64,000 bases of DNA from an uncultured Bacilli bacterium (GCA_934155645.1 CAKPHC010000004.1:62001-126000), one strand, 5' to 3'. Shown: positions 1 to 8,959, counted from the stretch's first letter. Notes: generated from the sequence alone by a model not told the origin. Numbers and translations are program-made.

Positions 1-1591
1 AGAAAAAAATATTATTGAAAGTACACCAATTTTATTAGAACTTGCAAAAGTAGAAACAATTATAAAAAATGATAAAATGGAAGAAAAATACAAGCAATGG
101 CAAGAAAGATTTGAAAACATAAAAGCTAATCAAATTGCGCATATCACCGATATGATAATTGATTTAGATATATTTTTAGATAATAAAGATTACAAAGGAT
201 ATCAAAAGAAACTTGCTGATGTAGAAATTGAAATATATAAAGCTAGAACAATGATGAATACATTACTTGATGAGATAAAAGAAATTAATTCTAGTGAAGA
301 AAAATATCGTAGTATAATTACTAAGTTAAAAAGCAAATATCGTGAATTAAGTAGTACTTTTGAAGACAAAAAAGATGAATATGAAGATATAGCTGAAATA
401 ATTGAATTACAATTTGAAAATATTGAAAAAAGATTTCAAGACTTCGAAGAGTCAATGGAAAAAAACGAATATGGCGAAGTAGTTCACATTGTAAAAGCAA
501 TTGACAATATGGTAGACCACATGTCAATAGTAGTAGAAGAAGTTCCTGACTTAGTTCTACTAGCAGAAAAATTGATTCCAAAGAGAATTGAACAAATAAC
601 AGAAACATATCAAGATATGATTGAAAAAGACTATCCAATCGGTTATATGAACATTGAGTACAACGTAGAAGAAGCATTAAAAAATGTTAACTCTATAGTA
701 GATAGAATTAAGGTATTAAACTTAGAAGACTGTATGTTTGAACTTCGTACAATGCTAGAGTACTTAGATTCATTATTTAATGAGTTTGAAAAAGAAAAAA
801 CTTCTAGAAAAGAATATGAAGAAGAGTCTAATGTATTTAACCAAAAACTAGAAAAAGTAAACAAAGTAGTTGCTGATATATATGGACAACTAGACGAAAT
901 TAAAAGCATGTATGATTTAACGGATGAAGATATTAAAGTAATTGATGAAGTAAATAATCGTTTAAATGATATTAACGAAGAATACAAAAAAGCATTAATT
1001 GACTTAAGTAAGAAAGAAATTTCTTATTCCAAAATGCTTAGAATACTAGAAAATTTAACTTTAAATTTATCAAAAGTAGATGATGACTTAGATATTTCTC
1101 TTAAATCACTTGGAAACATGTATGAGGATGAAGTAAGAGCAAGAGAACAATTGGATGAAATTCAAGAATTGTTAAATCAATCTAAAATAAGAATAAGAGG
1201 ATATAAATTACCAATTATTGGTAACGAATACTTTGTTCAATTATCAGAAGCTAATGAAGCAATATTAGAAATAATTAAAGAATTAGAAAAAAAACCAATC
1301 TCTATAAAAACATTAAATACAAGAGTTGACACAGCAAGAGACTTAGTATTAAAACTATACAATACTACTAATGAAATGATTAAAACAGCAAGATTAGTTG
1401 AAGATGCTATTATATATGGAAATCGTTTTAGAAAAGATAACAAAGAAATAGATAGAGGATTATCAAAAGCTGAAGTTCTATTCTATAAAGGTAACTATAA
1501 AAAAGCTTTAGAAGTGTCTTTTGAAACATTAGATACATATGATACCGGTATTAAAGTGAGGTTGATGCATTCTTATGAAAATGAAAAATAA
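1..1591 (+). CDS. ezrA: Septation ring formation regulator EzrA, 5'-truncated by window edge
   Basis: EzrA is a membrane-anchored, spectrin-like coiled-coil protein that modulates FtsZ ring assembly in Bacilli. The reading frame is open to the left edge: codons before the first ATG (77) encode a segment like the EzrA region after its N-terminal membrane helix, with a VETIIKND stretch followed by the EKYKQWQERF stretch. The ATG at 77 is therefore probably internal and the membrane anchor lies outside the window. The visible ~530 residues are charged and helical, with heptad-like E/K/L patterns throughout and no enzymatic motif. The 3' end overlaps the next gene by 17 bases. Family assignment rests on overall composition, length and the N-terminal pattern. 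Confidence 0.85.
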   Translation, partial: EKNIIESTPILLELAKVETIIKNDKMEEKYKQWQERFENIKANQIAHITDMIIDLDIFLDNKDYKGYQKKLADVEIEIYKARTMMNTLLDEIKEINSSEEKYRSIITKLKSKYRELSSTFEDKKDEYEDIAEIIELQFENIEKRFQDFEESMEKNEYGEVVHIVKAIDNMVDHMSIVVEEVPDLVLLAEKLIPKRIEQITETYQDMIEKDYPIGYMNIEYNVEEALKNVNSIVDRIKVLNLEDCMFELRTMLEYLDSLFNEFEKEKTSRKEYEEESNVFNQKLEKVNKVVADIYGQLDEIKSMYDLTDEDIKVIDEVNNRLNDINEEYKKALIDLSKKEISYSKMLRILENLTLNLSKVDDDLDISLKSLGNMYEDEVRAREQLDEIQELLNQSKIRIRGYKLPIIGNEYFVQLSEANEAILEIIKELEKKPISIKTLNTRVDTARDLVLKLYNTTNEMIKTARLVEDAIIYGNRFRKDNKEIDRGLSKAEVLFYKGNYKKALEVSFETLDTYDTGIKVRLMHSYENEK

Positions 1592-2216
1592 TCGAGGCTT
1601 AGTCCTAATAGAATTATTAACTATAATAGCCTTTGTTGCTGTTATTATTGCTTTCGTCGCATACATCGCCTTAAAGGATGGAAACAAAAGAAAATATGAA
1701 GTATTCGCTCAAAATGCCAGAGACTTTGCTACTAAGGTATCTACATATCGTGATGAAAAAATTAAATACTATAAAGAAATATATTTAGAAGACATAGTTA
1801 ATGATAATTATATTAAACCATTTAAGAATCCTTTTAGAGGTGGAGGTAACTGTGATTTATATGAATCAAAAGTGGTAACAGTAACCAGTAGTGAAAGATA
1901 TGTAACCTTAAGATGTGGTGACTATCTAATAGATTCACAAAAAGTATCAAGTAGCAATTATAAAGTTTATAAAGTATCCGCATGGCAAGAAGAAATGGGT
2001 TCATCTTTAGAAGCAGAAACAGCTAAACTATATAATTATGAAAAAAACGGTAAACAAATGCTAGATAAGTATGTTGTACTTAAAGAATTTTTAGCACTAT
2101 ATAATCAAAAAGAAAACAAAAATGCTACATCTTTAGAAGGAATCAATCTAAAAGAAATTAATGTAGTTACTAAAACTTTCTACCGTACAAAGGAATTGGT
2201 TAAAGAAAATCTTTAA
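1575..2216 (+). CDS. Type IV pilin-like (prepilin-motif) membrane protein
   Basis: A 213-aa protein starting with a short basic leader (MKMKNNR) followed by G-LVLIELL and a hydrophobic stretch to about residue 33. This is the class III signal peptide of type IV pilins and pseudopilins, with cleavage expected after the Gly and Glu at the +5 position. The rest is a soluble domain with two cysteines (about residues 93 and 114) that could pair. No other pilus or com genes are nearby. The start overlaps the ezrA end, suggesting translational coupling with a division gene. It may be a single pseudopilin-like surface or division-associated protein. Function is unknown. Confidence 0.6.
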   Translation: MKMKNNRGLVLIELLTIIAFVAVIIAFVAYIALKDGNKRKYEVFAQNARDFATKVSTYRDEKIKYYKEIYLEDIVNDNYIKPFKNPFRGGGNCDLYESKVVTVTSSERYVTLRCGDYLIDSQKVSSSNYKVYKVSAWQEEMGSSLEAETAKLYNYEKNGKQMLDKYVVLKEFLALYNQKENKNATSLEGINLKEINVVTKTFYRTKELVKENL

Positions 2217-2243
2217 AAAGGGTATATTGTACTCTTTTTTTTT
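2217..2243 (+). terminator. Rho-independent terminator after the pilin-like gene
   Basis: Stem AAAGGGTA / TACTCTTT (one G-U pair) with a 5-base loop, followed by a T8-T9 tract. A TATAAT box at 2246-2251 right after it is a likely -10 for ftsY. Confidence 0.7.
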
Positions 2244-2268
2244 GATATAATGGAAATGGTGATTATAC

Positions 2269-3333
2269 ATGGGATTATTTAGCAAAATAAAAAATATGTT
2301 TAAACAAGATGTTAAACAAGAAGAAAAAAATGAACAAGTAAAAGAAAATGAGACAGTAATACAAAAAAGTGATGAAAATCATGAAGATAAGAAAGAAAAA
2401 AATGTCGAAAGTGTAAAAGTATATGAAAAAGGTCTTACCAAAAGTCGTGAAAACTTTGTATCAAAACTAATGAATTTAACTAATAAATATCATAAAGTTA
2501 CTGAAGATTACTTTGATGAATTAGAAGAAATATTAATCATGGCTGATATTGGAGTTAATACAGTAATGAGTTTCATGGAACGTCTTCGTAAAAGAGTAAA
2601 ACAAGAACACATTGAAGACGTATCTTATTTAAACGAGATAATTGTAGATGAATTATTCATTATTTATGTTAATGACGAAGTAATAGTTAATAAAATTAAT
2701 TATGCAAAAGAAGGGCCAACTGTTGTATTGTTTGTAGGAGTTAACGGCGTAGGAAAGACAACTACTATTGCTAAATTAGCTGATAAGTTAAAACATGAAG
2801 GTAAAAAGGTTATGCTAGTAGCAGGTGATACATTTAGAGCAGGAGCCACTAAGCAACTAGAAGAATGGGCAAACAGAGTTGGAGTAGATTTTACTGGTGC
2901 TTTTGAAGGGGCGGATCCGGCAAGTGTTATATACGATGGACTTACTAGAGCAAAAGAAGAAAAAACTGATGTAGTGTTAATTGATACTGCAGGAAGATTA
3001 CAAAATAAAGTAAACCTTATGAACGAGCTTGATAAAATCAATAGAGTAATAGGAAAACTTATACCAGACGCACCTCATGAAACTTTATTAGTTATTGATG
3101 CTACCACTGGACAAAACGGTATTGTTCAAGCTAAAAGTTTTAAAGAAATAACAAACATAACTGGAATTGTTCTTACTAAATTAGATGGCACTGCTAAAGG
3201 TGGTATTGTTCTAGCAATTAAAGAAGAAGTAGGAATACCTGTTAAATATATTGGCTTTGGTGAAACTAAAGATGATTTGCAAGTATTTGATATAGAAAAA
3301 TATATATATGGTCTATTCAAAGATATGATGTAG
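2269..3333 (+). CDS. ftsY: Signal recognition particle receptor FtsY
   Basis: FtsY is the SRP receptor GTPase that docks Ffh-ribosome complexes at the membrane for co-translational insertion. The 354-aa protein has a Lys/Glu-rich N-terminal A-like region (1-65), an N domain, and a G domain with GVNGVGKTT (157-165), DTFRAGAT, DTAGR (239-243) and TKLD (303-306). All four GTPase motifs are intact. It starts at ATG 2269 behind a weak GGTGAT. It is followed by ylxM (8 bases) and ffh, the conserved Firmicutes SRP cluster. Confidence 0.97.
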   Translation: MGLFSKIKNMFKQDVKQEEKNEQVKENETVIQKSDENHEDKKEKNVESVKVYEKGLTKSRENFVSKLMNLTNKYHKVTEDYFDELEEILIMADIGVNTVMSFMERLRKRVKQEHIEDVSYLNEIIVDELFIIYVNDEVIVNKINYAKEGPTVVLFVGVNGVGKTTTIAKLADKLKHEGKKVMLVAGDTFRAGATKQLEEWANRVGVDFTGAFEGADPASVIYDGLTRAKEEKTDVVLIDTAGRLQNKVNLMNELDKINRVIGKLIPDAPHETLLVIDATTGQNGIVQAKSFKEITNITGIVLTKLDGTAKGGIVLAIKEEVGIPVKYIGFGETKDDLQVFDIEKYIYGLFKDMM

Positions 3334-3341
3334 AGGTATTT

Positions 3342-3635
3342 ATGGATAAAAGAATAAGATTGAACATATTATATGATTATTACAAAGACTTTTTAACAGA
3401 AAAACAACAAGAGTATTTCGAGGACTATTACTGTAGTAATTATTCCTTGGGTGAAATTGCAGAAGCAAATAATATAAGCCGTAATGCGGTACATAATCAA
3501 TTAAAAATAGTTGAAGAGCGTCTTGAGGAAATGGAAAATATTTTAAATTTGGTTTCTAAAAGAGATAAAATAATAGCGCTTTTAGAAAAAGAAATAGGTA
3601 CTGATTTATTAGAACAAATTAAAGAATTACTATAA
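3342..3635 (+). CDS. ylxM: YlxM/p13-like putative DNA-binding protein
   Basis: A 97-aa YlxM (UPF0122) family protein. It has a helix-turn-helix resembling sigma region 4 in the middle (LGEIAEANNISRNAVHNQL, about residues 36-54) and a charged C-terminal helix. The family usually sits between ftsY and ffh, as here, and is thought to modulate SRP function or expression; its mechanism is not established. The RBS GAGGT lies 6 bases before the ATG. Gene order supports the call as strongly as the sequence. Confidence 0.9.
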   Translation: MDKRIRLNILYDYYKDFLTEKQQEYFEDYYCSNYSLGEIAEANNISRNAVHNQLKIVEERLEEMENILNLVSKRDKIIALLEKEIGTDLLEQIKELL

Positions 3636-3667
3636 TATAATAAACATAAAGAAGGCATGGTGATAGA

Positions 3668-4975
3668 ATGTTTGAAAGTTTGGGAGAAAGATTACAAAAC
3701 GTAGTATCTAAAATAAAAGGTTACGGAAAAATAACAGAAGAAAATATAAGTGAAATGACAAGAGAAATACGTCTTGCTCTACTTGAAGCAGACGTTAACT
3801 ATAAGGTTGTTAAAGAATTTGTTAACGATGTTAAAGAAAAAGCACTTGGAGAAGAAGTCAAAAGAAGTCTAAAACCAGGCGATGTATTTGTAAAAATTGT
3901 AAAAGATGAACTAACAGAGCTATTAGGTGGAGAGAAAAAAGATTTAAATACTAGCGGCAATCCTGCTATATTAATGTTAGTTGGATTACAAGGTAGTGGT
4001 AAAACTACTACTATTGGTAAACTTGCCAACTTATTAAGAAAAAAGGAAAAGAAAAAACCACTTTTAGTAGCTTGTGATGTATATAGACCGGCAGCTATTG
4101 ACCAATTAAAACAAATAGGAGCTAGTCTAAATATAGAAGTATATGAAGAAGGTAAGAAGGACCCTGTGGAAATTGCTAACAACGCAATCAAATATGCCAA
4201 AGAAAATGGCTATGACTATGTATTAATTGACACTGCAGGTAGATTACACATAGATGAAAACTTAATGAACGAATTGGACAATATCAAAGATGCTATAAAC
4301 CCACAAGAAATATTACTAGTAATAGATTCGATGATGGGACAAGATGCTATTAATGTAATTGAAGGATTTAACAATGCCCTTCCACTTACTGGTGTAATTT
4401 TAACTAAACTAGACGGTGATACAAAAGGTGGAGTAGCGCTATCTGTAAGACATTTAACTAATGTTCCTATTAAATTTATCGGTGTTAGTGAAAAAATGGA
4501 CGGAATCGACTACTTTGATCCAGAACGAATGGCTGGAAGAATTCTAGGAATGGGAGATATTATATCTCTAGTAGAAAAAGCAACTGAAGCCATAGATGAA
4601 AAAGAAGCAGAGAAAGCCGCTAAAAAAATGCAAAGTGGCAAATTCGATTTAGAAGACTTTTTAGCTCAAATGAAACAAATAAAAAAACTTGGACCCCTAG
4701 AAAATTTATTAAAACTAATACCAGGAGCTTCAAAATTAGGACTTAATAATATCAAAATAGACCCAAAACAAATGGCACATGTAGAAGCTATAGTATTATC
4801 TATGACTCCTCAAGAAAGAAAGAATCCAGATATTATTAAAGCAAGCAGAAAGACAAGAATTGCTAAAGGATGTGGATTATCTGTTCAAGAAGTAAACAAA
4901 TTATTAACGCAATTTGACCAGATGAAAAAAATGATGAAACAGTTCTCAAATGGAAATATGAAAATGCCTTTTTAG
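3668..4975 (+). CDS. ffh: Signal recognition particle protein Ffh
   Basis: SRP54 homologue that binds 4.5S RNA and signal peptides and delivers ribosomes to FtsY. The 435-aa protein has an N domain (1-95), a G domain with GLQGSGKTTT (106-115), DVYRPAA, DTAGR (188-192) and TKLDGD, and a Met-rich M domain from about residue 300 that ends with several methionines. All GTPase motifs are present and the length is typical (about 430-450). The RBS-like GGTGAT precedes ATG 3668. A terminator overlaps the stop codon, so the SRP cluster ends here. Confidence 0.97.
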   Translation: MFESLGERLQNVVSKIKGYGKITEENISEMTREIRLALLEADVNYKVVKEFVNDVKEKALGEEVKRSLKPGDVFVKIVKDELTELLGGEKKDLNTSGNPAILMLVGLQGSGKTTTIGKLANLLRKKEKKKPLLVACDVYRPAAIDQLKQIGASLNIEVYEEGKKDPVEIANNAIKYAKENGYDYVLIDTAGRLHIDENLMNELDNIKDAINPQEILLVIDSMMGQDAINVIEGFNNALPLTGVILTKLDGDTKGGVALSVRHLTNVPIKFIGVSEKMDGIDYFDPERMAGRILGMGDIISLVEKATEAIDEKEAEKAAKKMQSGKFDLEDFLAQMKQIKKLGPLENLLKLIPGASKLGLNNIKIDPKQMAHVEAIVLSMTPQERKNPDIIKASRKTRIAKGCGLSVQEVNKLLTQFDQMKKMMKQFSNGNMKMPF

Positions 4976-4986
4976 GTATTTTTTTC
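4962..4986 (+). terminator. Rho-independent terminator overlapping the ffh stop
   Basis: Stem AAATGCCT / AGGTATTT (one G-U pair) with a T4 loop, followed by a T-rich run. The hairpin includes the last codons of ffh. Confidence 0.7.
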
Positions 4987-5031
4987 TTTTAGAATCTGTT
5001 GTATAATAAAAAGTAAAAATGAGGTGGGTTT

Positions 5032-5835
5032 ATGGAAGAATTACTTAAAGTAAATGATTTGGATTACTCTTATCCAAATAAAGAGATATTTAATAATCTA
5101 CATTTTTCGATAAAAAAAGAATCCATAAATCTCATTTTAGGAACTAATTCAAGTGGCAAAACAACATTAATATATCTTTTAAGTGGCATTCTTCCAAGCC
5201 ATGACTCTATAGAATTGGATGGAATTCTTTTAAATCACGAAAATTTAAAAAAATACTTATTAATGATTGGTGTAGTTTTTTTTGATAATAATAACAAGTT
5301 TTTATTCGATAAAGTTACGGATGAGTTAACTTTTCCATTAGAAAATCTTAATTACAAACGAAATGATATTTTAAAGAGAGTTCGCGAAGTTACTAATCTT
5401 TTAGACTTAAATAATTGTATTAATAAAAAAATAAAGGATTTAACTAATTATGAACAAGTAAAAGTGTTAATTGCAACATCTATCATGCATAAACCTAAAG
5501 TTATATTTTTAGATAGTATTTTAGATAAATTAAATAGCGATGAGTGTAAAAAAATATTTAAATTATTAGACAAAATAAAAAAGAATACATCTATATGTAT
5601 AACAAGCAGTAATTTAGATAATATTTTGTATTTTGATAATGTATTGATACTAGGTGATAAAACCATTAAAATCAAAGGAGCTCCAAAAGAAGTTTTACAA
5701 CAGGATAATGAATTAGCAAAACTAGGCTTTATAATTCCCCAAATGATAGATTTATCTTTAAAACTAAATTTTTATGGAGTTTTAGATGAAATAATAACAG
5801 ATGTAGATGGGATGGTTGACAAATTATGGAAATAA
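5032..5835 (+). CDS. Degenerate ECF transporter ATPase (EcfA1 position)
   Basis: ABC-type ATPase homologue in the slot of ecfA1 (energy-coupling factor for vitamin transport). The 267-aa protein keeps Walker A GTNSSGKT (37-44). It seems to have lost most other catalytic features: the Q-loop Gln is Phe (about 84, in VVFFDNNN), the LSGGQ signature reads LTNYEQ (137-142), the catalytic Glu after Walker B is Ser (FLDS, 159-162), and the H-switch reads ITSS (190-193). Next come ecfA2-like, ecfT-like and truA, the usual Bacilli order, so orthology by position is good. Whether it can hydrolyse ATP is doubtful. The RBS GAGGTGGG supports ATG 5032. Confidence 0.75.
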   Translation: MEELLKVNDLDYSYPNKEIFNNLHFSIKKESINLILGTNSSGKTTLIYLLSGILPSHDSIELDGILLNHENLKKYLLMIGVVFFDNNNKFLFDKVTDELTFPLENLNYKRNDILKRVREVTNLLDLNNCINKKIKDLTNYEQVKVLIATSIMHKPKVIFLDSILDKLNSDECKKIFKLLDKIKKNTSICITSSNLDNILYFDNVLILGDKTIKIKGAPKEVLQQDNELAKLGFIIPQMIDLSLKLNFYGVLDEIITDVDGMVDKLWK

Positions 5836-6596
5836 CTTTTGATAATATTACATATAAAGACAAATTAAATAACATCACATTTACTATTGATAACTCAAAT
5901 ATAAATGGTGTTTATAATTATAAAAACATCATAAAAATTTTATTAAATCCAGAATCAATAGACAAAGGAAAAGTTTTAATAGATAATCATATTTATAGAA
6001 AATATAACCCATCTTTTATTGCTGTAATAGATAAAGAAAAAGAATTTTATACCTCAAGAGTTATAGATGAAATATTGTTTTACGCTAAAGTAAGAGGGTA
6101 TAAAAATAAAAGTATTAAGCAAGAGATTAATTCTCTATTAGATGAACTAAATCTTGATAAAGATATTTTAAATAGAATAACTCCATCATTGTCAACCACA
6201 GAAAAATATTTTATAAAACTAATCGCAAACTTAATATATAAACCCAAAATTATTGTTTTTAAAGATATAATGAATGGTTTAGACTTAAATAATAAAAAAT
6301 TACTTAAAAAAGTAATAAATAGATTACAAGAACAAGGTACATTAATAATAATTGCAAGTATGGATAGTAATATTCTTTATGAATTGACGAGAAAGTTAAT
6401 AATCGTTGGAAAAAATGACGTAATTATAGGAAAGACTGATGAAATATATCAACAAGTAGAAATGTTATTAACAAAAAATGTTGATATTCCATATTTTTCG
6501 CTTTTAACATATAAAGCTAAAAAGGAGAAGAATATCAATTTGTTCTATAGAAAAGATGTAAGGGATGTGATTAAAGATGTATACAAAAGCGTGTAA
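5826..6596 (+). CDS. Degenerate ABC ATPase-like protein (EcfA2 position)
   Basis: A 256-aa protein in the ecfA2 slot, overlapping the previous gene by 10 bases. The ABC ATPase fold is recognisable from FTID near residue 20, a region like PSLSTTEK where the signature should be, and IIVFKDIMNGLD where Walker B and the D-loop should be. Walker A is gone: the expected GxxGxGKS region reads NGVYNYKNIIK (about 27-37). The Walker B Asp-Glu is Lys-Asp, and the H-loop His is absent (IIIIASMDSN). It is probably a pseudo-ATPase. It pairs with the similarly eroded EcfA1-like protein. Family placement rests on gene order plus residual pattern. Confidence 0.65.
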   Translation: MEITFDNITYKDKLNNITFTIDNSNINGVYNYKNIIKILLNPESIDKGKVLIDNHIYRKYNPSFIAVIDKEKEFYTSRVIDEILFYAKVRGYKNKSIKQEINSLLDELNLDKDILNRITPSLSTTEKYFIKLIANLIYKPKIIVFKDIMNGLDLNNKKLLKKVINRLQEQGTLIIIASMDSNILYELTRKLIIVGKNDVIIGKTDEIYQQVEMLLTKNVDIPYFSLLTYKAKKEKNINLFYRKDVRDVIKDVYKSV

Positions 6597-7218
6597 TGCA
6601 ATTAAAGAACTAAACTTATATTCTAAAGTAATCAGTTTAATTTTAATGATGTTATCAATAATTATGGTCAATAATGTTTATTTAGTATTCATAATAATAG
6701 GAATAAGCTTAATTATTTCTCTAATGTTAAAAGACTTTGAAGCTATTCAATTATCTTTAATTTTGATAGTAGCATCAATGTTTTACTATCTTCATCCATT
6801 CTTACTTATAATTGTGAAGCTAATTTTACTATACGTGTTTTATTTAATTGTAAAAGATATGATGAATAGTAAAGAAAAAATGTATATAATAGATAAGTTA
6901 TTTTATAAAAGTAGAAACAAACAATCTATGGATTTGTACTTAAATAATTGTTATAAAAACCAAAAATTTAATGAAAACTTAAAAATTTATGATGATATAG
7001 ATAAATATACAAGAAGAAAATATAGTAAATATATAGTAAAACAATCTGAAATTAAGACTAATTATGATTTACAAGACATTTCTTATAGAAACAAGCTTAG
7101 TTTTTACAAATACTATAACAATAAAACGACAGTTTTAAATATGGATTGGAGAAAATTGGATAATACCTTTTTGATAATCTCACTTTTAATATTTGTACTT
7201 GTCATTATTTATAGATAG
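6577..7218 (+). CDS. Membrane protein in the EcfT position (reduced EcfT-like)
   Basis: A 213-aa protein with hydrophobic helices at about 17-36, 38-52, 58-70, 72-92 and one at the C-terminus (195-212), separated by a charged cytoplasmic stretch of about 100 residues. By position (overlapping ecfA2 by 20 bases, 10 bases before truA) it is the counterpart of EcfT, the ECF scaffold that couples ATPase movement to the substrate subunit. I do not see the Ala-Arg-Ser/Gly coupling motifs of EcfT, and it is shorter than the usual ~265 aa. The sequence alone would not identify it. Confidence 0.55.
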   Translation: MYTKACNAIKELNLYSKVISLILMMLSIIMVNNVYLVFIIIGISLIISLMLKDFEAIQLSLILIVASMFYYLHPFLLIIVKLILLYVFYLIVKDMMNSKEKMYIIDKLFYKSRNKQSMDLYLNNCYKNQKFNENLKIYDDIDKYTRRKYSKYIVKQSEIKTNYDLQDISYRNKLSFYKYYNNKTTVLNMDWRKLDNTFLIISLLIFVLVIIYR

Positions 7219-7228
7219 AAGGTGAATT

Positions 7229-7963
7229 ATGCGTTATTTAATTAGATTTTCTTATGATGGCACTAATTTTCACGGTTATCAAAAGCAACCTGAAAAAAGA
7301 ACTGTGGAGGGAGAACTAGAAAAAGCTTTATATAATATTAATAACCACACTGCTACTAGAATATTTTCTTCTGGGCGCACTGATAGAGGTGTTCATGCTT
7401 TAGGACAGACAGCTCATTTTGATTTAAATGTAACAATAACTTTATATAAGTTAAAATGTGCTTTAAATAGTTTGTTGCCAGATGATATTCATGTAATAGA
7501 TGCAGTTACTGTGGATAATGATTTTCATGCAAGATTCATGGTAAAAAATAAAACTTATAAGTATTATTTAAATATAGGAGAATATAATCCAATAGAAAGA
7601 AACCATATATATCAATACAATAAAGAGTTAGACGTAAAAAAGATGCAACAGGCTATAAAAGACTTTATTGGTACTTATAACTTCGAAGTTTTTACTTCTA
7701 ATGAAGCCATAAAAGAGGATTATACTAGAACTATTTATGATGCATCTATTGAAGAAAAAGATAATCTTATAATTTTTAATTTTAATGGTAATGGATTTAT
7801 GAAATATCAAGTAAGAAATATGGTGGGTACGTTAATGAAGATAGGTAAGGGTAAATTACCTGTTGATACTATAAAAAAATTATTATATGGAAAAGAAGAA
7901 AGTAAACATGTATTTACTGCTAGACCTGAAGGACTGTATTTAGTTGAAGTTTCTTATAAATAA
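7229..7963 (+). CDS. truA: tRNA pseudouridine(38-40) synthase TruA
   Basis: TruA converts uridines 38, 39 and 40 in the tRNA anticodon arm to pseudouridine. The 244-aa protein carries the family core SGRTDRGVHALGQ (48-60) with catalytic Asp52, an N-terminal RFSYDGTNFHGYQ strand-loop, and the C-terminal FMKYQVRNMVGTL motif. Length is typical. The RBS AAGGTGAA is well placed. It lies 10 bases after the EcfT-like gene, and the rplM promoter starts just past its stop. Confidence 0.97.
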   Translation: MRYLIRFSYDGTNFHGYQKQPEKRTVEGELEKALYNINNHTATRIFSSGRTDRGVHALGQTAHFDLNVTITLYKLKCALNSLLPDDIHVIDAVTVDNDFHARFMVKNKTYKYYLNIGEYNPIERNHIYQYNKELDVKKMQQAIKDFIGTYNFEVFTSNEAIKEDYTRTIYDASIEEKDNLIIFNFNGNGFMKYQVRNMVGTLMKIGKGKLPVDTIKKLLYGKEESKHVFTARPEGLYLVEVSYK

Positions 7964-7975
7964 TAAAGAAATTCG

Positions 7976-8004
7976 TTGACAAATAAGCCCCATTTTAGTA
8001 TAAT
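7976..8004 (+). promoter_or_regulatory. Strong sigma-A promoter for rplM-rpsI
   Basis: Consensus TTGACA (7976-7981), 17-base spacer, consensus TATAAT (7999-8004), directly upstream of the structured rplM leader. It starts 13 bases after the truA stop. Confidence 0.9.
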
Positions 8005-8010
8005 TCTAAT

Positions 8011-8060
8011 CGGTACATTGAAATCCCCACATAAGTTTGGCCGTGGGAAGCTGGACTTAA
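8011..8060 (+). ncRNA. Ribosomal protein L13 leader (autoregulatory mRNA element)
   Basis: Between the promoter and rplM is a conserved-looking leader with CGGTACATTGAAATCC and AAGTTTGGCCGTGGGAAGCT, which I recognise as the L13 leader of Firmicutes rplM transcripts. In the known model, L13 binds this RNA and represses its own operon. The element lies where expected and ends about 18 bases before the rplM ATG (8078). Boundaries are approximate. A covariance-model search would confirm it. Confidence 0.75.
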
Positions 8061-8077
8061 GTAAAGGAGAAAAAATT

Positions 8078-8509
8078 ATGAAAAGCTATATGCAAAAGAA
8101 AGAAACAATTGAACGTAAATGGTACGTAATCGACGCTGAAGGAGTATCATTAGGTAGAGTAGCTGCTAAAGCTGCACATATCCTTCGTGGTAAACATAAA
8201 CCAACTTATACTCCTCATATCGACTGTGGTGATAATGTTATCATTATTAATGCAGAAAAAGCTAATTTAACTGGTAATAAATTAGAGGATAAGATTTATT
8301 ATAATCACTCAATGTATACTGGTGGATTAAGAGAAAGAACTGCTAAAGTAATGAAAGAACAATATCCTGAAGAAATGGTTGAAAGAGCTGTTAAAGGAAT
8401 GCTTCCTCATAATAGATTAGGAAGACAAATGTATAAGAAATTATTCGTATACAAAGGTGCAAACCATCCACATGCTGCTCAAAAACCAGAAATTATGGAA
8501 GTTAAATAA
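8078..8509 (+). CDS. rplM: 50S ribosomal protein L13
   Basis: A 143-aa L13. ATG 8078 (MKSYMQKKETIERKWY) is chosen because it has AAAGGAGA upstream and matches the family N-terminus; the reading frame extends further upstream only through the leader. Family motifs visible include WYVIDAEG, LGRVAAKAAHILRGKHKPTYTPH and GMLPHNRLGRQMYKKLFVY. It is the first gene of the L13-S9 operon, 13 bases before rpsI. Confidence 0.98.
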   Translation: MKSYMQKKETIERKWYVIDAEGVSLGRVAAKAAHILRGKHKPTYTPHIDCGDNVIIINAEKANLTGNKLEDKIYYNHSMYTGGLRERTAKVMKEQYPEEMVERAVKGMLPHNRLGRQMYKKLFVYKGANHPHAAQKPEIMEVK

Positions 8510-8522
8510 GGAGGAATAACTG

Positions 8523-8948
8523 ATGGCAAAAGATAAGAAAAACGTATATTACGGTACTGGTAGAAGAAAAGCTAGTATTGCTAAAGTTAAATTAATTCCA
8601 GGTAAAGGAAAAGTTACTGTTAATGGTAAAGATGTACACGAATACCTACCTTATGAAACTTTAGTTATGGATTTAATGCAACCACTTGAATTAACTAAGA
8701 CTAACGAAATCTTTGATGTAGAAGTTGAAGTTAAAGGTGGAGGATTCTCAGGACAAACAGGAGCTATCCGTTTAGGTATTACTAGAGCATTATTAGAATA
8801 TGACAGTACTACTTCAAGCGATAGTGAAAATAGTTTTAGAAAAGTATTAAAACCAGCAGGATTTATTACTAGAGATTCTAGAATTAAAGAACGTAAGAAA
8901 CCAGGATTGAAAAAAGCAAGACGTGCACCACAATTCTCAAAACGTTAA
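8523..8948 (+). CDS. rpsI: 30S ribosomal protein S9
   Basis: A 141-aa S9 with the YGTGRRKASIAKV N-terminal motif, GGGFSGQTGAIRLGI, and the basic C-terminal tail KKPGLKKARRAPQFSKR that reaches the decoding centre. The RBS GGAGGAA is 5 bases before the ATG. It is followed by a clear terminator, closing the rplM-rpsI unit. Confidence 0.98.
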   Translation: MAKDKKNVYYGTGRRKASIAKVKLIPGKGKVTVNGKDVHEYLPYETLVMDLMQPLELTKTNEIFDVEVEVKGGGFSGQTGAIRLGITRALLEYDSTTSSDSENSFRKVLKPAGFITRDSRIKERKKPGLKKARRAPQFSKR

Positions 8949-8959
8949 GATTGTTTTAT

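Noticed and set aside
7976..8077. Extended N-terminus for ribosomal protein L13 (frame open from 7976)
   Set aside because: This stretch is the promoter and L13 leader RNA; the family N-terminus and RBS fix the start at 8078.
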